Shown here in pieces: positions 41,230-49,371 of a stretch of DNA of 64,000 bases. Within the stretch, counting starts at the first letter, position 1; each line of letters starts with the position of its first letter. The notes beneath the pieces were generated by a model, which saw only the letters and a list, made by a program, of their open reading frames with translations, was not told where the DNA came from and did no database searches. Origin of the DNA: Kribbella flavida DSM 17836 (lineage in GTDB: Bacteria; Actinomycetota; Actinomycetes; Propionibacteriales; Kribbellaceae). The stretch covers positions 4,092,001-4,156,000 of the forward strand of contig NC_013729.1 of NCBI RefSeq assembly GCF_000024345.1, given 5' to 3'. The position numbers and the translations under genes were made by a program.

Positions 41230-42546
41230 TCAGTCGTCGAGCCCGGTCTCGTCGGCCACGTCGTCCCAGCTGACGAACTTGAAGTTCGTGTTGGCCCGCG
41301 GTTCGCCGTCGTCACCGATCACGTCGGGGGCGTTGAACCCGTCCTGCACGACCAGCAGTCCGTCGGGGTAGGCGCTGCCGAACGACGCGCTGGACACCAT
41401 CGCCCCGTCGCACTCCTCCGAGCCGTCGACGGTGCCGCCGGCCGAGATCCGGAAGTTGGTCAGGTACGGGTTCGACCCCTCGCGGTCGTAGGCGACGAAG
41501 GTGTTGTCACCCTGGCTCGACGCCAGCAGATAGCCCTCGCCGTCCCCGTCGTCGAAGATCGTCAGGCCCTCGACGTCCGCGGTCACGTGCCGCCCGCCGT
41601 ACCCGGGGTCCGCGCCGGCCGTGCACTCGTCGGCCTCCGGGTCGTACGTGCCCGGTACGCCGAACTCACGCACCTTGTCGACCATCGTGGCCGGACCGGA
41701 CAGGTCCGCGTCGAGCTTCCAGATCCCGACGTCTTCCTGGCCGGCGTACAGTTTGCCGGTATCGGTGTCGACCACCATGCCTTCGACCTGCGGCGTGGAG
41801 CCGGGCTCGTCGCACGGCGTCCAGCTCGTCCCGTCGGGCAGGGTGAACGTCGCCGGCAGGTGGTAGCTGCGCACCGGGCTGTACGTGATCTTGCCCGCGG
41901 CAACCTTCAGCTCGACCAGCTTCAGCGAGGTGTGGTTGCGCCGGCTGGCGATCGCGTAGTGCCGGCCCGTCTCCGGATCGGTGTACGAGGCCAGCCCGTA
42001 CGCCGTGTTCTGGTCCTCCACCTCCGCCTCGGTGGCGGAGAACACCCTCGGCACCGAGGCCGCGGTCACGTCGGTCAGCGGGCTGGTCGCATTGTTCGGG
42101 TTGATCCGGTAGGTGCGGATCCGGTCCCGGCCCCGGTCGGAGACGACCGCGACGTCCGCCAGGCCGTCGGCGAACCGGACCCCGGACAGCAGGTCCACGT
42201 TGTTGAACCGGCCGGTCTCCAGCCCCGGCGCCGGTGCCGGCGGCACGGGCAGCGCCTGCACCTGGGCACCGGACAGGTTGTAGACCTTCAGGCCGCCTTC
42301 CTTGGCGGTCGTGATCACCAGGCTCTTGGCCGGCTGCAGCTTGTTGCGCCAGATCGCCGGGTCGTCGGCGTCGGCGTTGCCGCCGGCGTCGTCGTCGAAC
42401 TGCGCGGGTGTCTCGGTCGTCGCGTGGACCGCGGCGATCGCCGCCGGGGTGCCGCTGGCCGGCAGCCAGACCATCGGCGCGGCCAGCACGGCGAGGCCAG
42501 CGCCGAGCACCACCGGCCGGCGCAGAGAACGTGGGGTGGGAATCAC
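41230..42546 (-). CDS. Secreted beta-propeller phytase
   Basis: A 438-residue exported protein with a signal peptide at about residues 1-39 (basic start, VVLGAGLAVLAAPMVWLP). The mature part is a BPP-type phytase: DADDPAIWRN, LETGRFNNVDLL, VVSDRGRDRIRTYRI, EGMVVDTDTGKLYAGQEDVGIWKL, DVEGLTIFDDGDGEGYLLASSQGDNTFVAYDR and VVQDGFNAP are the expected calcium- and phosphate-binding blade motifs. It releases phosphate from myo-inositol hexakisphosphate outside the cell. It is the first gene of the phytase-PiT-DUF47 operon. It starts at GTG 42546 with GGAGG five bases upstream. Confidence 0.93.
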   Translation of the reverse strand: MIPTPRSLRRPVVLGAGLAVLAAPMVWLPASGTPAAIAAVHATTETPAQFDDDAGGNADADDPAIWRNKLQPAKSLVITTAKEGGLKVYNLSGAQVQALPVPPAPAPGLETGRFNNVDLLSGVRFADGLADVAVVSDRGRDRIRTYRINPNNATSPLTDVTAASVPRVFSATEAEVEDQNTAYGLASYTDPETGRHYAIASRRNHTSLKLVELKVAAGKITYSPVRSYHLPATFTLPDGTSWTPCDEPGSTPQVEGMVVDTDTGKLYAGQEDVGIWKLDADLSGPATMVDKVREFGVPGTYDPEADECTAGADPGYGGRHVTADVEGLTIFDDGDGEGYLLASSQGDNTFVAYDREGSNPYLTNFRISAGGTVDGSEECDGAMVSSASFGSAYPDGLLVVQDGFNAPDVIGDDGEPRANTNFKFVSWDDVADETGLDD

Positions 42547-42576
42547 GAGAACCTCCAGGAAGCAAGGGCGGATTGT

Positions 42577-42658
42577 TCGCTGGACCGTACATCAGTATGT
42601 CCTTACTAACAATGCTTGATGCTTATGTCTTGACATATTGACCTAACGGCGTGAGCCT
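42577..42658. promoter_or_regulatory. Divergent phytase and ABC transporter promoters with operator
   Basis: Toward the transporter, TTGACA (42630-42635) and GAGCCT (42653-42658) are 17 bases apart. Toward phytase (minus strand), TTGTTA and TACGGT are also 17 bases apart. TATGTCTTGACATA (42624-42637) is a perfect inverted repeat overlapping the transporter -35; its core GTCTTGAC resembles the GT-N-TA-N-AC core of HutC/DasR-type sites. A further TATGTC half-site (42596-42601) lies in the phytase promoter spacer. TTGATGCT (42616-42623) and TGACATATTGAC (42631-42642) recur in the GntR promoter. Confidence 0.65.
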
Positions 42659-42687
42659 GTGCTTCACGCGACCAGGAGGGACTACCC

Positions 42688-43890
42688 ATGAACAGCCGCA
42701 CCAGGACCAGCCGTCCGCACCGCACACTGCTCACCGCCGGGGTCGGCCTCGCGACCCTGGCGGTCGTCGGCTGTGCTCCCTCGACCACTGAGACCGGCAC
42801 CGGCACCGCCGGTGCCGGGCAGGCCGCCTTCGCCGGCCCGGTGATCGACCAGAGCTTCGACCTCACCGCCCTGGTCGCGGCCGCCAAGCAGGAGGGTTCG
42901 GTCACCGTCTACGACAGCACCGGCGACATCGTGAAGGTGGCTGAGGCGTTCCAGGCCAAGTACGGGATCAAGACCACCGGCGTGAAGTCCGACGTCGGCG
43001 ACACGCTGGAGAAGATGACCCGCGAGGCGCAGGCCAAGAACGTGACCATCGACCTGACGCTGTACGAGAACGGGCCGACGCTGGTCGGCCAGCTGCTGCC
43101 CCAGAAGACCGTCTACACCTGGATCCCGGCCGACCTGGCGCCGCAGATCGACGAGGCCAACCGCAACCCGCTGATGGTGCTGTCCAAGGCGAACGTGTGG
43201 ATCTACAACCCGAAGCTGTTCCCGCAGGGCTGCCCGGTCGACAACCTGTGGGACCTGACGTCGCCGGAGTGGAAGGGCAAGGTGATGCTGCAGGACCCGC
43301 TCGGCAAACCGAACATCGTCGAGTGGTTCAACCAGATGGGCTCCAGCTACGACGCCGACCTGCGGGCGGCGTACCAGGCCAACAGCGGCCAGGAGCTCAG
43401 CACGACCGAGCCGACGGCGGCCCGGGAATGGGTCAAGCAGCTGGCCAAGAACGACCCGGTGCTCACCTCCGCCGACGACGACGTGTCGGCCGCGGTGGCC
43501 TCACCCAACCAGACCGAGCCGCGCATCGGGCTGGTCTCGATCGCGAAGTTCCGCGACGTCAAGGGCAAGGGGTACCAGATGAAGGTCTGCGACACCCTCA
43601 AGCCGTACGTCGGCTACCAGTACCCGAAGTTCGGCGCGATCGCGACCGGCAGCAAGCACCCGAACGCGGCCAAGCTGTTCATGCACTTCGTGCTCACCGC
43701 CGAAGGCATCACCCCGGAGATGGGCTCCGGCGGCATCTCCGGCAACAAGGCGGTGCCGCCCAGCTCGAACAACCCGCCGGGGCTGACCGACTGGAGCACC
43801 CAGCTGATGAAATTCGACTCGGCCAAGCTGCTGAAGGACTTCCAGGACGCGCAGGCGATGCAGGACCACTGGCGCCTCAACCACCGCTGA
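42688..43890 (+). CDS. ABC transporter substrate-binding lipoprotein (AfuA/FbpA/PhnS-like)
   Basis: A 400-residue lipoprotein: signal with lipobox LAVVGC (Cys29), then a type 2 periplasmic-binding fold starting GSVTVYDSTGDIVKVAEAFQAKYGI. LTLYENGPTLVGQLLPQKTVYTW and NVWIYNPKLFPQGCPVDNLWDLTSPEWKGKVMLQDPLGKPN follow. This family was named for ferric iron, but members also bind hexose phosphates (AfuA) or 2-aminoethylphosphonate (PhnS). The phosphatase and phytase neighbours favour a phosphorylated ligand. AGGAGGG lies before ATG 42688. It is the first gene of the six-gene operon. Confidence 0.88.
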   Translation: MNSRTRTSRPHRTLLTAGVGLATLAVVGCAPSTTETGTGTAGAGQAAFAGPVIDQSFDLTALVAAAKQEGSVTVYDSTGDIVKVAEAFQAKYGIKTTGVKSDVGDTLEKMTREAQAKNVTIDLTLYENGPTLVGQLLPQKTVYTWIPADLAPQIDEANRNPLMVLSKANVWIYNPKLFPQGCPVDNLWDLTSPEWKGKVMLQDPLGKPNIVEWFNQMGSSYDADLRAAYQANSGQELSTTEPTAAREWVKQLAKNDPVLTSADDDVSAAVASPNQTEPRIGLVSIAKFRDVKGKGYQMKVCDTLKPYVGYQYPKFGAIATGSKHPNAAKLFMHFVLTAEGITPEMGSGGISGNKAVPPSSNNPPGLTDWSTQLMKFDSAKLLKDFQDAQAMQDHWRLNHR

Positions 43891-43923
43891 TCCCGTACCG
43901 ACTGCCCCGGAGGAATCGTCCCG

Positions 43924-45774
43924 ATGGTCATCACCGATGCCCGCCCACCGACAGTGCCGCCGCCCGACGCCGGACCGCCCCGCCGGCGCGGGCGGTGGCG
44001 CTACCGGCTGAGCGTCGCCCGGCATGAGCCGACCCTGCTGATCGGCTTGGTGCTCATCCTGCTGCTGCTCTACCTGGTGATCGCGCCGCTGGTCGCCGTG
44101 CTGTCCGACGCGGTCCGGGTCCAGTTCGGCGACCAGCCGAAGACCGGTCAGCAACCTGGTGAACTGACCGGCTACTACCTGTGGCGGGTCTTCCGCTCCC
44201 AGGTCAGCTCGATCGTGTTCTGGCAGCCACTGGTGAACACGCTGGTCGTCGCAGTCGGTGTCACCGTGCTGGCGCTGCTGCTCGGCGGGATCTGCGCGTT
44301 CTTGCTCACCCGCACGAATATCGCCGGCCGCAAGTGGCTGTCCACCGCGCTGGTGGTGCCGTACATGCTGCCGTCCTGGACGTTCGCGCTGGCCTGGCTC
44401 GCCCTGTTCAAGAACGACCGCTCGGGTGGCCAGGTCGGCATCCTGGAGGCCCGCGGGGTCCAGACGCCGGACTGGCTGGCCTACGGCGCTGTGCCGATCA
44501 TCGTCTGCCTCGGGCTGCACTACTTCCCGTTCGTGCTGCTGCTGTTCGGCAACGCGCTGCGCCGGCTCGACGCGCAACTGGAGGACTCCGCCCGGATCCT
44601 CGGCGCCGGTCGGGGCACGGTGCTGGGCCGGATCACGCTGCCGTTGATGCTGCCGTCGCTGTCGTCGTCCACGCTGCTCGTGTTCGGCCGGATCCTCGGC
44701 ACCTTCGGTACGCCGTACGTCCTCGGGCTGCCGGTCGACTACACGCTGCTCTCGACGTCGCTGTTCTCCGCGGTCCGCAACCACGAGCCCGGCATCACCG
44801 CGGTGATCGCGACGGTGATCGTGGTGATCGGCGTCGCGGTCGTCGTCGCGGACGCCCGGCTGCTGCGCGAGCAGCGCCGGTTCGTCACCGTCGGCGGCAA
44901 GGGGGCGATGGACCGGATCATCGAGCTCGGCCGCTGGCGGTGGCCCGCCGGTGGCGTGGCACTGGGCGTCTTCGCGCTCAGCGTCGTCGTCCCGGTGGTC
45001 ACGCTGGCGCTGACCACGGTCACCACGACCCCCGGTGTTTTCAGCGCGGAGAACTTCACCCTCAAGTACTGGCTGGCCGAGGATCTGCCGGGCGCGCCCG
45101 GCTTCCCGCACGGCATCCTGCGCGGCACCGAACTGCTCGACGCGGCCTGGAACAGCCTGCGGATCGTCGGTCTCGCGTCGCTCGTGTGTGGCGTCGTGGG
45201 ACTGCTGGTCGGTTACGTGGTGGTCCGCTCGGACGGCTCGCGGATCGCGTCGGTGCTGCGCCAGGTCAGCTTCCTGCCCTACCTGGTGCCGGGCATCGCG
45301 TTCGCGGCCGCCTTCCTGTCCCTGTTCGCCGTACGCCGGGGTCCGGTGCCGGCGTTGTACGGCTCGGTCACCCTGCTGGTGATCGTGCTCGCGGTGACCC
45401 ACCTGCCGTACGCGTCGAGGTCCGGCATCAGCGCGATGACCCAGCTCGGCCGGGAACCCGAGGAGGCCGCCCAGGTCACCGGCGCCGGCTGGCTCACCAG
45501 GGTCCGGGCCGTCGTCGTGCCGATCCAGCGCGGCTCGCTGGTCACCGGGATCGTGCTGCCGTTCATCTCGGGGATCAAGGAGCTGAGCATCGTGATCATG
45601 CTGACCACCACCGGGACGCAGCTGCTCACCACGCTGTCGATCAACCTGATCGACTTCGCCTACGACCAGATGGCCAACGCCGTCGTGCTGGTGATCGCGC
45701 TCGTCGCGTTCCTGGCCACCTATCTCACCCAGCGACTGACCAGGACCAGCCTGGCGTCCGGACTCGGAGGCTAG
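43924..45774 (+). CDS. Fused two-domain ABC transporter permease
   Basis: A 616-residue membrane protein with two binding-protein-dependent permease domains in one chain and about twelve helices. The two EAA loops are visible: EDSARILGAGRGTVLGRITLP near residue 220 and EEAAQVTGAGWLTRVRAVVVP near 515. FbpB/AfuB and the putative aminoethylphosphonate permeases have the same fused form. It forms the membrane channel with the binding protein upstream and the ATPase four bases downstream. Confidence 0.92.
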   Translation: MVITDARPPTVPPPDAGPPRRRGRWRYRLSVARHEPTLLIGLVLILLLLYLVIAPLVAVLSDAVRVQFGDQPKTGQQPGELTGYYLWRVFRSQVSSIVFWQPLVNTLVVAVGVTVLALLLGGICAFLLTRTNIAGRKWLSTALVVPYMLPSWTFALAWLALFKNDRSGGQVGILEARGVQTPDWLAYGAVPIIVCLGLHYFPFVLLLFGNALRRLDAQLEDSARILGAGRGTVLGRITLPLMLPSLSSSTLLVFGRILGTFGTPYVLGLPVDYTLLSTSLFSAVRNHEPGITAVIATVIVVIGVAVVVADARLLREQRRFVTVGGKGAMDRIIELGRWRWPAGGVALGVFALSVVVPVVTLALTTVTTTPGVFSAENFTLKYWLAEDLPGAPGFPHGILRGTELLDAAWNSLRIVGLASLVCGVVGLLVGYVVVRSDGSRIASVLRQVSFLPYLVPGIAFAAAFLSLFAVRRGPVPALYGSVTLLVIVLAVTHLPYASRSGISAMTQLGREPEEAAQVTGAGWLTRVRAVVVPIQRGSLVTGIVLPFISGIKELSIVIMLTTTGTQLLTTLSINLIDFAYDQMANAVVLVIALVAFLATYLTQRLTRTSLASGLGG

Positions 45775-45778
45775 ACCC

Positions 45779-46924
45779 GTGCCGACCATCGCCCTGCAAT
45801 CCATCAGCAAGTCGTACGGCGTGGGCCCGCTCGCCGTGCAGGACCTCGACCTGACCATTCCCGACGGCTCGTTCACCTGTCTGCTCGGCCCGTCGGGCTG
45901 CGGCAAGACCACCACGCTGCGGATGATCGCCGGACTCGAGCACCCCACCGCCGGTTCCATCACGGTCGGCGGCCGGGTGCTCGACTCGGTCGAGCAGGGC
46001 ACCTTCGTGCCGACCGAGCGGCGCGGCATGGGCCTGGTGTTCCAGAACTACGCGCTCTGGCCGCACCTGACGGTGCGCCGCAACGTCGAGTTCGGCCTGC
46101 GGGTACAGAAGGTGCCGGCCGCCGAACGGCGGACCCGGGTCGACGCGGCGCTGGCGATGATGCAGATCGCCACCGTCGCCGAGCGCTACCCGTCCCAGCT
46201 GTCCGGCGGGCAGCAGCAGCGGGTGTCTCTGGCCCGGATGCTCGCGGTCAACCCTTCGGTCCTGCTGCTGGACGAACCACTCTCGAACCTGGACGCCACG
46301 CTGCGGCTGGAGATGCGGGCCGAGCTGAAGCGGCTGCACGAGGAGACCGGCCACACGATCGTCTTCGTCACCCACGACCAGCTGGAGGCAATGACGATGG
46401 CGACCCAGGTCGCGGTGATGAAGGACGGCGTCCTGCAGCAGCTCGCTCCCCCGATGGACGTGTACCACCGCCCGGCCAACGTGTTCGTCGCCGCCTTCGT
46501 CGGCAGTCCGCCGATGAACCTCGCGCCCTGCGATGCGGAGGGCGACGGCCTCGGCGGTCTTGCCCGCCAGTACCTGCAACTGGCCCAGGTCGGGCCGGTC
46601 GACCGGGTCGCCACGGTCGGCGTCCGCCCCGAGGCGGTCCGCGTCGTCGATGCCGGCCACCCCGGCAGTGAGCGGGAGTTGGCGTTCGACGGCCAGGTCC
46701 GGGCGGTGCTGCCGACCGGGGCGGCCTGGACGGTCTCGCTGACGGTCGGGTCCACCGAGCTGTACCTGGTCTCCACCGACGAAGTCGACGCGACCACGGG
46801 CAACACGATCCGCTGCGCGGTGCAACGCAAGGCCCTGCATGTCTTCGGCCCTGACGGCGACCGCCTCAACCTGGGCAGTGGCCGGGACGCCGAGCGCGAG
46901 GAGGTGGCCCAGTGGGTCAGCTGA
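45779..46924 (+). CDS. ABC transporter ATP-binding protein
   Basis: A 381-residue ATPase: Walker A GPSGCGKTT (residues 37-45), signature LSGGQ (141-145), Walker B with DEP (165-167) and a TOBE-like C-terminal domain (about 270-375). It belongs to the FbpC/PotA/PhnT group. It energises import of the operon's substrate. GTG 45779 follows GGAGG and lies four bases after the permease stop. Its last 13 bases overlap the HAD gene. Confidence 0.93.
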   Translation: MPTIALQSISKSYGVGPLAVQDLDLTIPDGSFTCLLGPSGCGKTTTLRMIAGLEHPTAGSITVGGRVLDSVEQGTFVPTERRGMGLVFQNYALWPHLTVRRNVEFGLRVQKVPAAERRTRVDAALAMMQIATVAERYPSQLSGGQQQRVSLARMLAVNPSVLLLDEPLSNLDATLRLEMRAELKRLHEETGHTIVFVTHDQLEAMTMATQVAVMKDGVLQQLAPPMDVYHRPANVFVAAFVGSPPMNLAPCDAEGDGLGGLARQYLQLAQVGPVDRVATVGVRPEAVRVVDAGHPGSERELAFDGQVRAVLPTGAAWTVSLTVGSTELYLVSTDEVDATTGNTIRCAVQRKALHVFGPDGDRLNLGSGRDAEREEVAQWVS

Positions 46925-47682
46925 TCACGCCCGAGGCCCTGCTGCTCGACTTCGGTGGCGTGCTGGTCGCGACCACCGGGCGCCCGGGCTGGGCCGGCGA
47001 GCTGGCTGCCGAGCTGTCCGACCAGCTGAGCCGCGCCGGCACCCCGGAGCTGACCGTCGACGAGATCCGCACCGACCTGGAGGCCGGCGCCGCCGCGGAC
47101 TCGTACTGGAAGAACGCGATGTCCCGGCCGCCCACACCCCGCGAGCTGACCCATCGGGAGTTCTGGACCGACTTCGTCGCCGCCGACTGGCCACCCGGTC
47201 CGCGGGCCTGGGTGACCGCGCACGCCTCGGTGCTCTGCCGGCGGATGGGCGAACTGCGCCAGCACCGGGCCCACCGCGAGGGCATCCCGGAACTGCTGGA
47301 CACCGCGGCCGCCGCCGGCATCCCGGTCGGGGTCGTGAGCAACGCGCTCAGCGGGGCCGTGCACCGCGACTACCTGGAGCGGACCGGGCTGGTGAAGCAG
47401 CTCGCGGTGCAGATCTACAGCGACGAGATGGGGATCCGGAAACCCCATCCCGAGCTGATCCTGCTCGCCGCCCGCGCGCTCGGCGTACCGGTCGGCCGGA
47501 CCTGGTACGTCGGGGACAACTTCGACCGCGACGTGCTCTGCGCCCGGCGGGCCGGCGCCGGCGCGGCCGTCCTGATGGAGGCCCCGGGCACCTATCAGCG
47601 CCCGTACGCCGTGCGGGCGGTGCCCGACGCGATCGTCCCGGACCCCGTCGCCCTTCGCACGCTGCTGCTCGAAGCCCTCTGA
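46912..47682 (+). CDS. HAD superfamily hydrolase (subfamily IA)
   Basis: A 256-residue HAD phosphatase-like protein. Motif I is LLLDFGGVLV with nucleophile D13; the usual second aspartate is glycine, as in several DFGGVL-type HAD-IA members. Motif II is VVSNALSG, motif III the lysine in GIRKPHPELI, and motif IV GDNFDRDV. A helical cap lies between motifs I and II. It starts with GTG inside the ATPase gene (13-base overlap), so it is tightly linked to the transporter. I infer it acts on the imported phosphorylated compound or a breakdown product. Confidence 0.85.
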   Translation: MGQLITPEALLLDFGGVLVATTGRPGWAGELAAELSDQLSRAGTPELTVDEIRTDLEAGAAADSYWKNAMSRPPTPRELTHREFWTDFVAADWPPGPRAWVTAHASVLCRRMGELRQHRAHREGIPELLDTAAAAGIPVGVVSNALSGAVHRDYLERTGLVKQLAVQIYSDEMGIRKPHPELILLAARALGVPVGRTWYVGDNFDRDVLCARRAGAGAAVLMEAPGTYQRPYAVRAVPDAIVPDPVALRTLLLEAL

Positions 47683-47704
47683 CCACTACTGCCCAGGGAG
47701 TCCG

Positions 47705-48565
47705 ATGACGACCACACCAGGTACTGACGCACGCCCCGATCCGGAGCTCACGGCGTCCTCGCGCGAGCTGCGGGAGCTGGCCGGCCAGGCCGTCCGGCTG
47801 GTCGCCGACGACCTGCGCGCCGCCTTTCGCGGTGCCATCGCCGTGCAGTACAAACGCGACCGGCACGACCCGGTCACCGAGCACGACCGGCGGGCCGAGA
47901 AGGCGATCGCCGAGCTGCTCACCGGTCGCGCCCCGGGCAGCACCGTCGTCGGCGAGGAGGACGGAACGTCGGCCGGGAACGGCGCGGTCACCTGGTACGT
48001 CGACCCGATCGACGGTACGGCGAACTTCGCCCACGGACTCGCCTTCTTCTGCACCTCGATCGGCGCGGTCGTGCACGGCCGGATCGTGGCCGGTGCGGTT
48101 CTCGACCCGGTCGCGGACCACCTGTTCACCGCCGACCTGACGGGCGCGTGGCTCAACGGCCGGCCACTGCGCTCCCGCGGGGTCATCGAGGAGGCGCAGG
48201 CTCTGCTGATCACCAGCTACCCGAACGCGCGCGCACTCGAGTCCGACGGCACCGAAGGTCTGGCCTGGTTCGGGGAGCTCGTTGCCGGCTACGGCACGGT
48301 CCGGCGCCCGGGCAGTGCGGCCCTCAGCCTGTGCCACGTCGCCGCCGGCTGGGCCGACGCCGCCCTCGGGACGTCGGTCAGCGCCTGGGACATCTGCGCC
48401 GCCCGGCTGATCGTCGAGCAGTCCGGCGGCCGGTACCACGGCTTCGGCGGATCGGGCTGGGACCAGCCGGGCTACGCCGCGCACACCGCCGACCTGGAAC
48501 CGACGGTGCTGCGCGGATTCGTCGACGCCTTCCCGGCGCGTCCGGACGGCGAGGCCCAGGCATGA
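47705..48565 (+). CDS. Inositol monophosphatase family phosphatase
   Basis: A 286-residue Mg2+-dependent phosphatase. The metal site is complete: GEED (residues 83-86), DPIDGT (100-105) and a later AWD (about 220). The family acts on inositol phosphates, histidinol phosphate, sugar phosphates or PAP. Beside a phytase and a presumed organophosphate importer, an inositol or sugar monophosphate is likely. GGGAG precedes ATG 47705. Its stop overlaps the next start as ATGA. Confidence 0.9.
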   Translation: MTTTPGTDARPDPELTASSRELRELAGQAVRLVADDLRAAFRGAIAVQYKRDRHDPVTEHDRRAEKAIAELLTGRAPGSTVVGEEDGTSAGNGAVTWYVDPIDGTANFAHGLAFFCTSIGAVVHGRIVAGAVLDPVADHLFTADLTGAWLNGRPLRSRGVIEEAQALLITSYPNARALESDGTEGLAWFGELVAGYGTVRRPGSAALSLCHVAAGWADAALGTSVSAWDICAARLIVEQSGGRYHGFGGSGWDQPGYAAHTADLEPTVLRGFVDAFPARPDGEAQA

Positions 48566-49362
48566 CGCCGCAGCTGCGCTACCCGTGGCTGGTGACCGAT
48601 CTCGACGGCACCCTGGTCGACCGGGACCTGGAGATCCCGGCCCGCAACCTGGAGGCAGTGGACCGGTACCGCGCGGCCGGCGGCACGGTCACGATCGCGA
48701 CCGGGCGCAACGAGCGATCGGCCGGCCGGTACCACGCCCAGCTCGGTCTGGACACCCCGCTGATCCTCTACAACGGCGCCCGGATCGTGGATCTCGCCTC
48801 GGGCCGGCGTCTGCTGGATCTGACCCTGGGCGAGGCGTGGCCGCTGGTCGCGGCCCGAGCGCTGCCCCGGCTGCCGAGCGCGGTCGGCGCCGTCGGCTTC
48901 CACGACCTCGACGCCTACGTGCTCAAGCCGGCGCCGGCCCTGACCCAGTACGCCGGCCGCGACCAGATCCAGCTGGTCGAAACCGCACCGCCGGGGTCCC
49001 CCACCAAGCTGATGCTGATCGCCGAGTCACCGGGTGAGCTGGATCAGGTCGCCGAGCTGATCGCGTCGGTGACCATCGCCGTGCGACTGGTCAGGTCCGA
49101 GAAGACCTACCTGGAGATCCTGCCCGCGAACGCCGACAAGGGCAGCGCACTGCGGGCGCTGGTGGCGTCGGCCGGCGTGTCCCTGGACCAGGTTGCCGCG
49201 GTCGGCGACAACCCCAACGACCTGGAGCTCATCCAGACCGCGGGTCTCGGTGCGGCCGTGGCCGACGGCCATGCGGAGGTGGTCCGGACCGCCGACGTCG
49301 TCGTCGCCGCGTGCTCCGACGCGGCCGTCGCCGACCTGATTGACCGCTACCTTCTGTGCTGA
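48562..49362 (+). CDS. Cof-type HAD hydrolase (subfamily IIB)
   Basis: A 266-residue phosphatase: motif I VTDLDGTLVD (D13, D15), motif II ATGRNERSAG, a C2B cap, motif III lysine in NADKGSALRAL and motif IV GDNPNDLEL. Cof/SupH-type enzymes dephosphorylate sugar phosphates, pyridoxal phosphate and flavins. It is the last gene of the transport-phosphatase operon and overlaps the inositol-phosphatase-like gene by four bases. Together the three phosphatases suggest stepwise removal of phosphate from an imported ester. Confidence 0.9.
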   Translation: MTPQLRYPWLVTDLDGTLVDRDLEIPARNLEAVDRYRAAGGTVTIATGRNERSAGRYHAQLGLDTPLILYNGARIVDLASGRRLLDLTLGEAWPLVAARALPRLPSAVGAVGFHDLDAYVLKPAPALTQYAGRDQIQLVETAPPGSPTKLMLIAESPGELDQVAELIASVTIAVRLVRSEKTYLEILPANADKGSALRALVASAGVSLDQVAAVGDNPNDLELIQTAGLGAAVADGHAEVVRTADVVVAACSDAAVADLIDRYLLC

Positions 49363-49371
49363 CGACCCGGC

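Noticed and set aside
43501..46029. 842-codon minus-strand open frame opposite the ABC transporter genes
   Set aside because: It is antisense shadow of the binding protein, permease and ATPase; composition is typical of artefactual frames.
42688..46924. Naming the ABC transporter a ferric iron importer
   Set aside because: The family name is historical; neighbouring phosphatases and phytase argue for a phosphorylated ligand, so I leave the substrate open.
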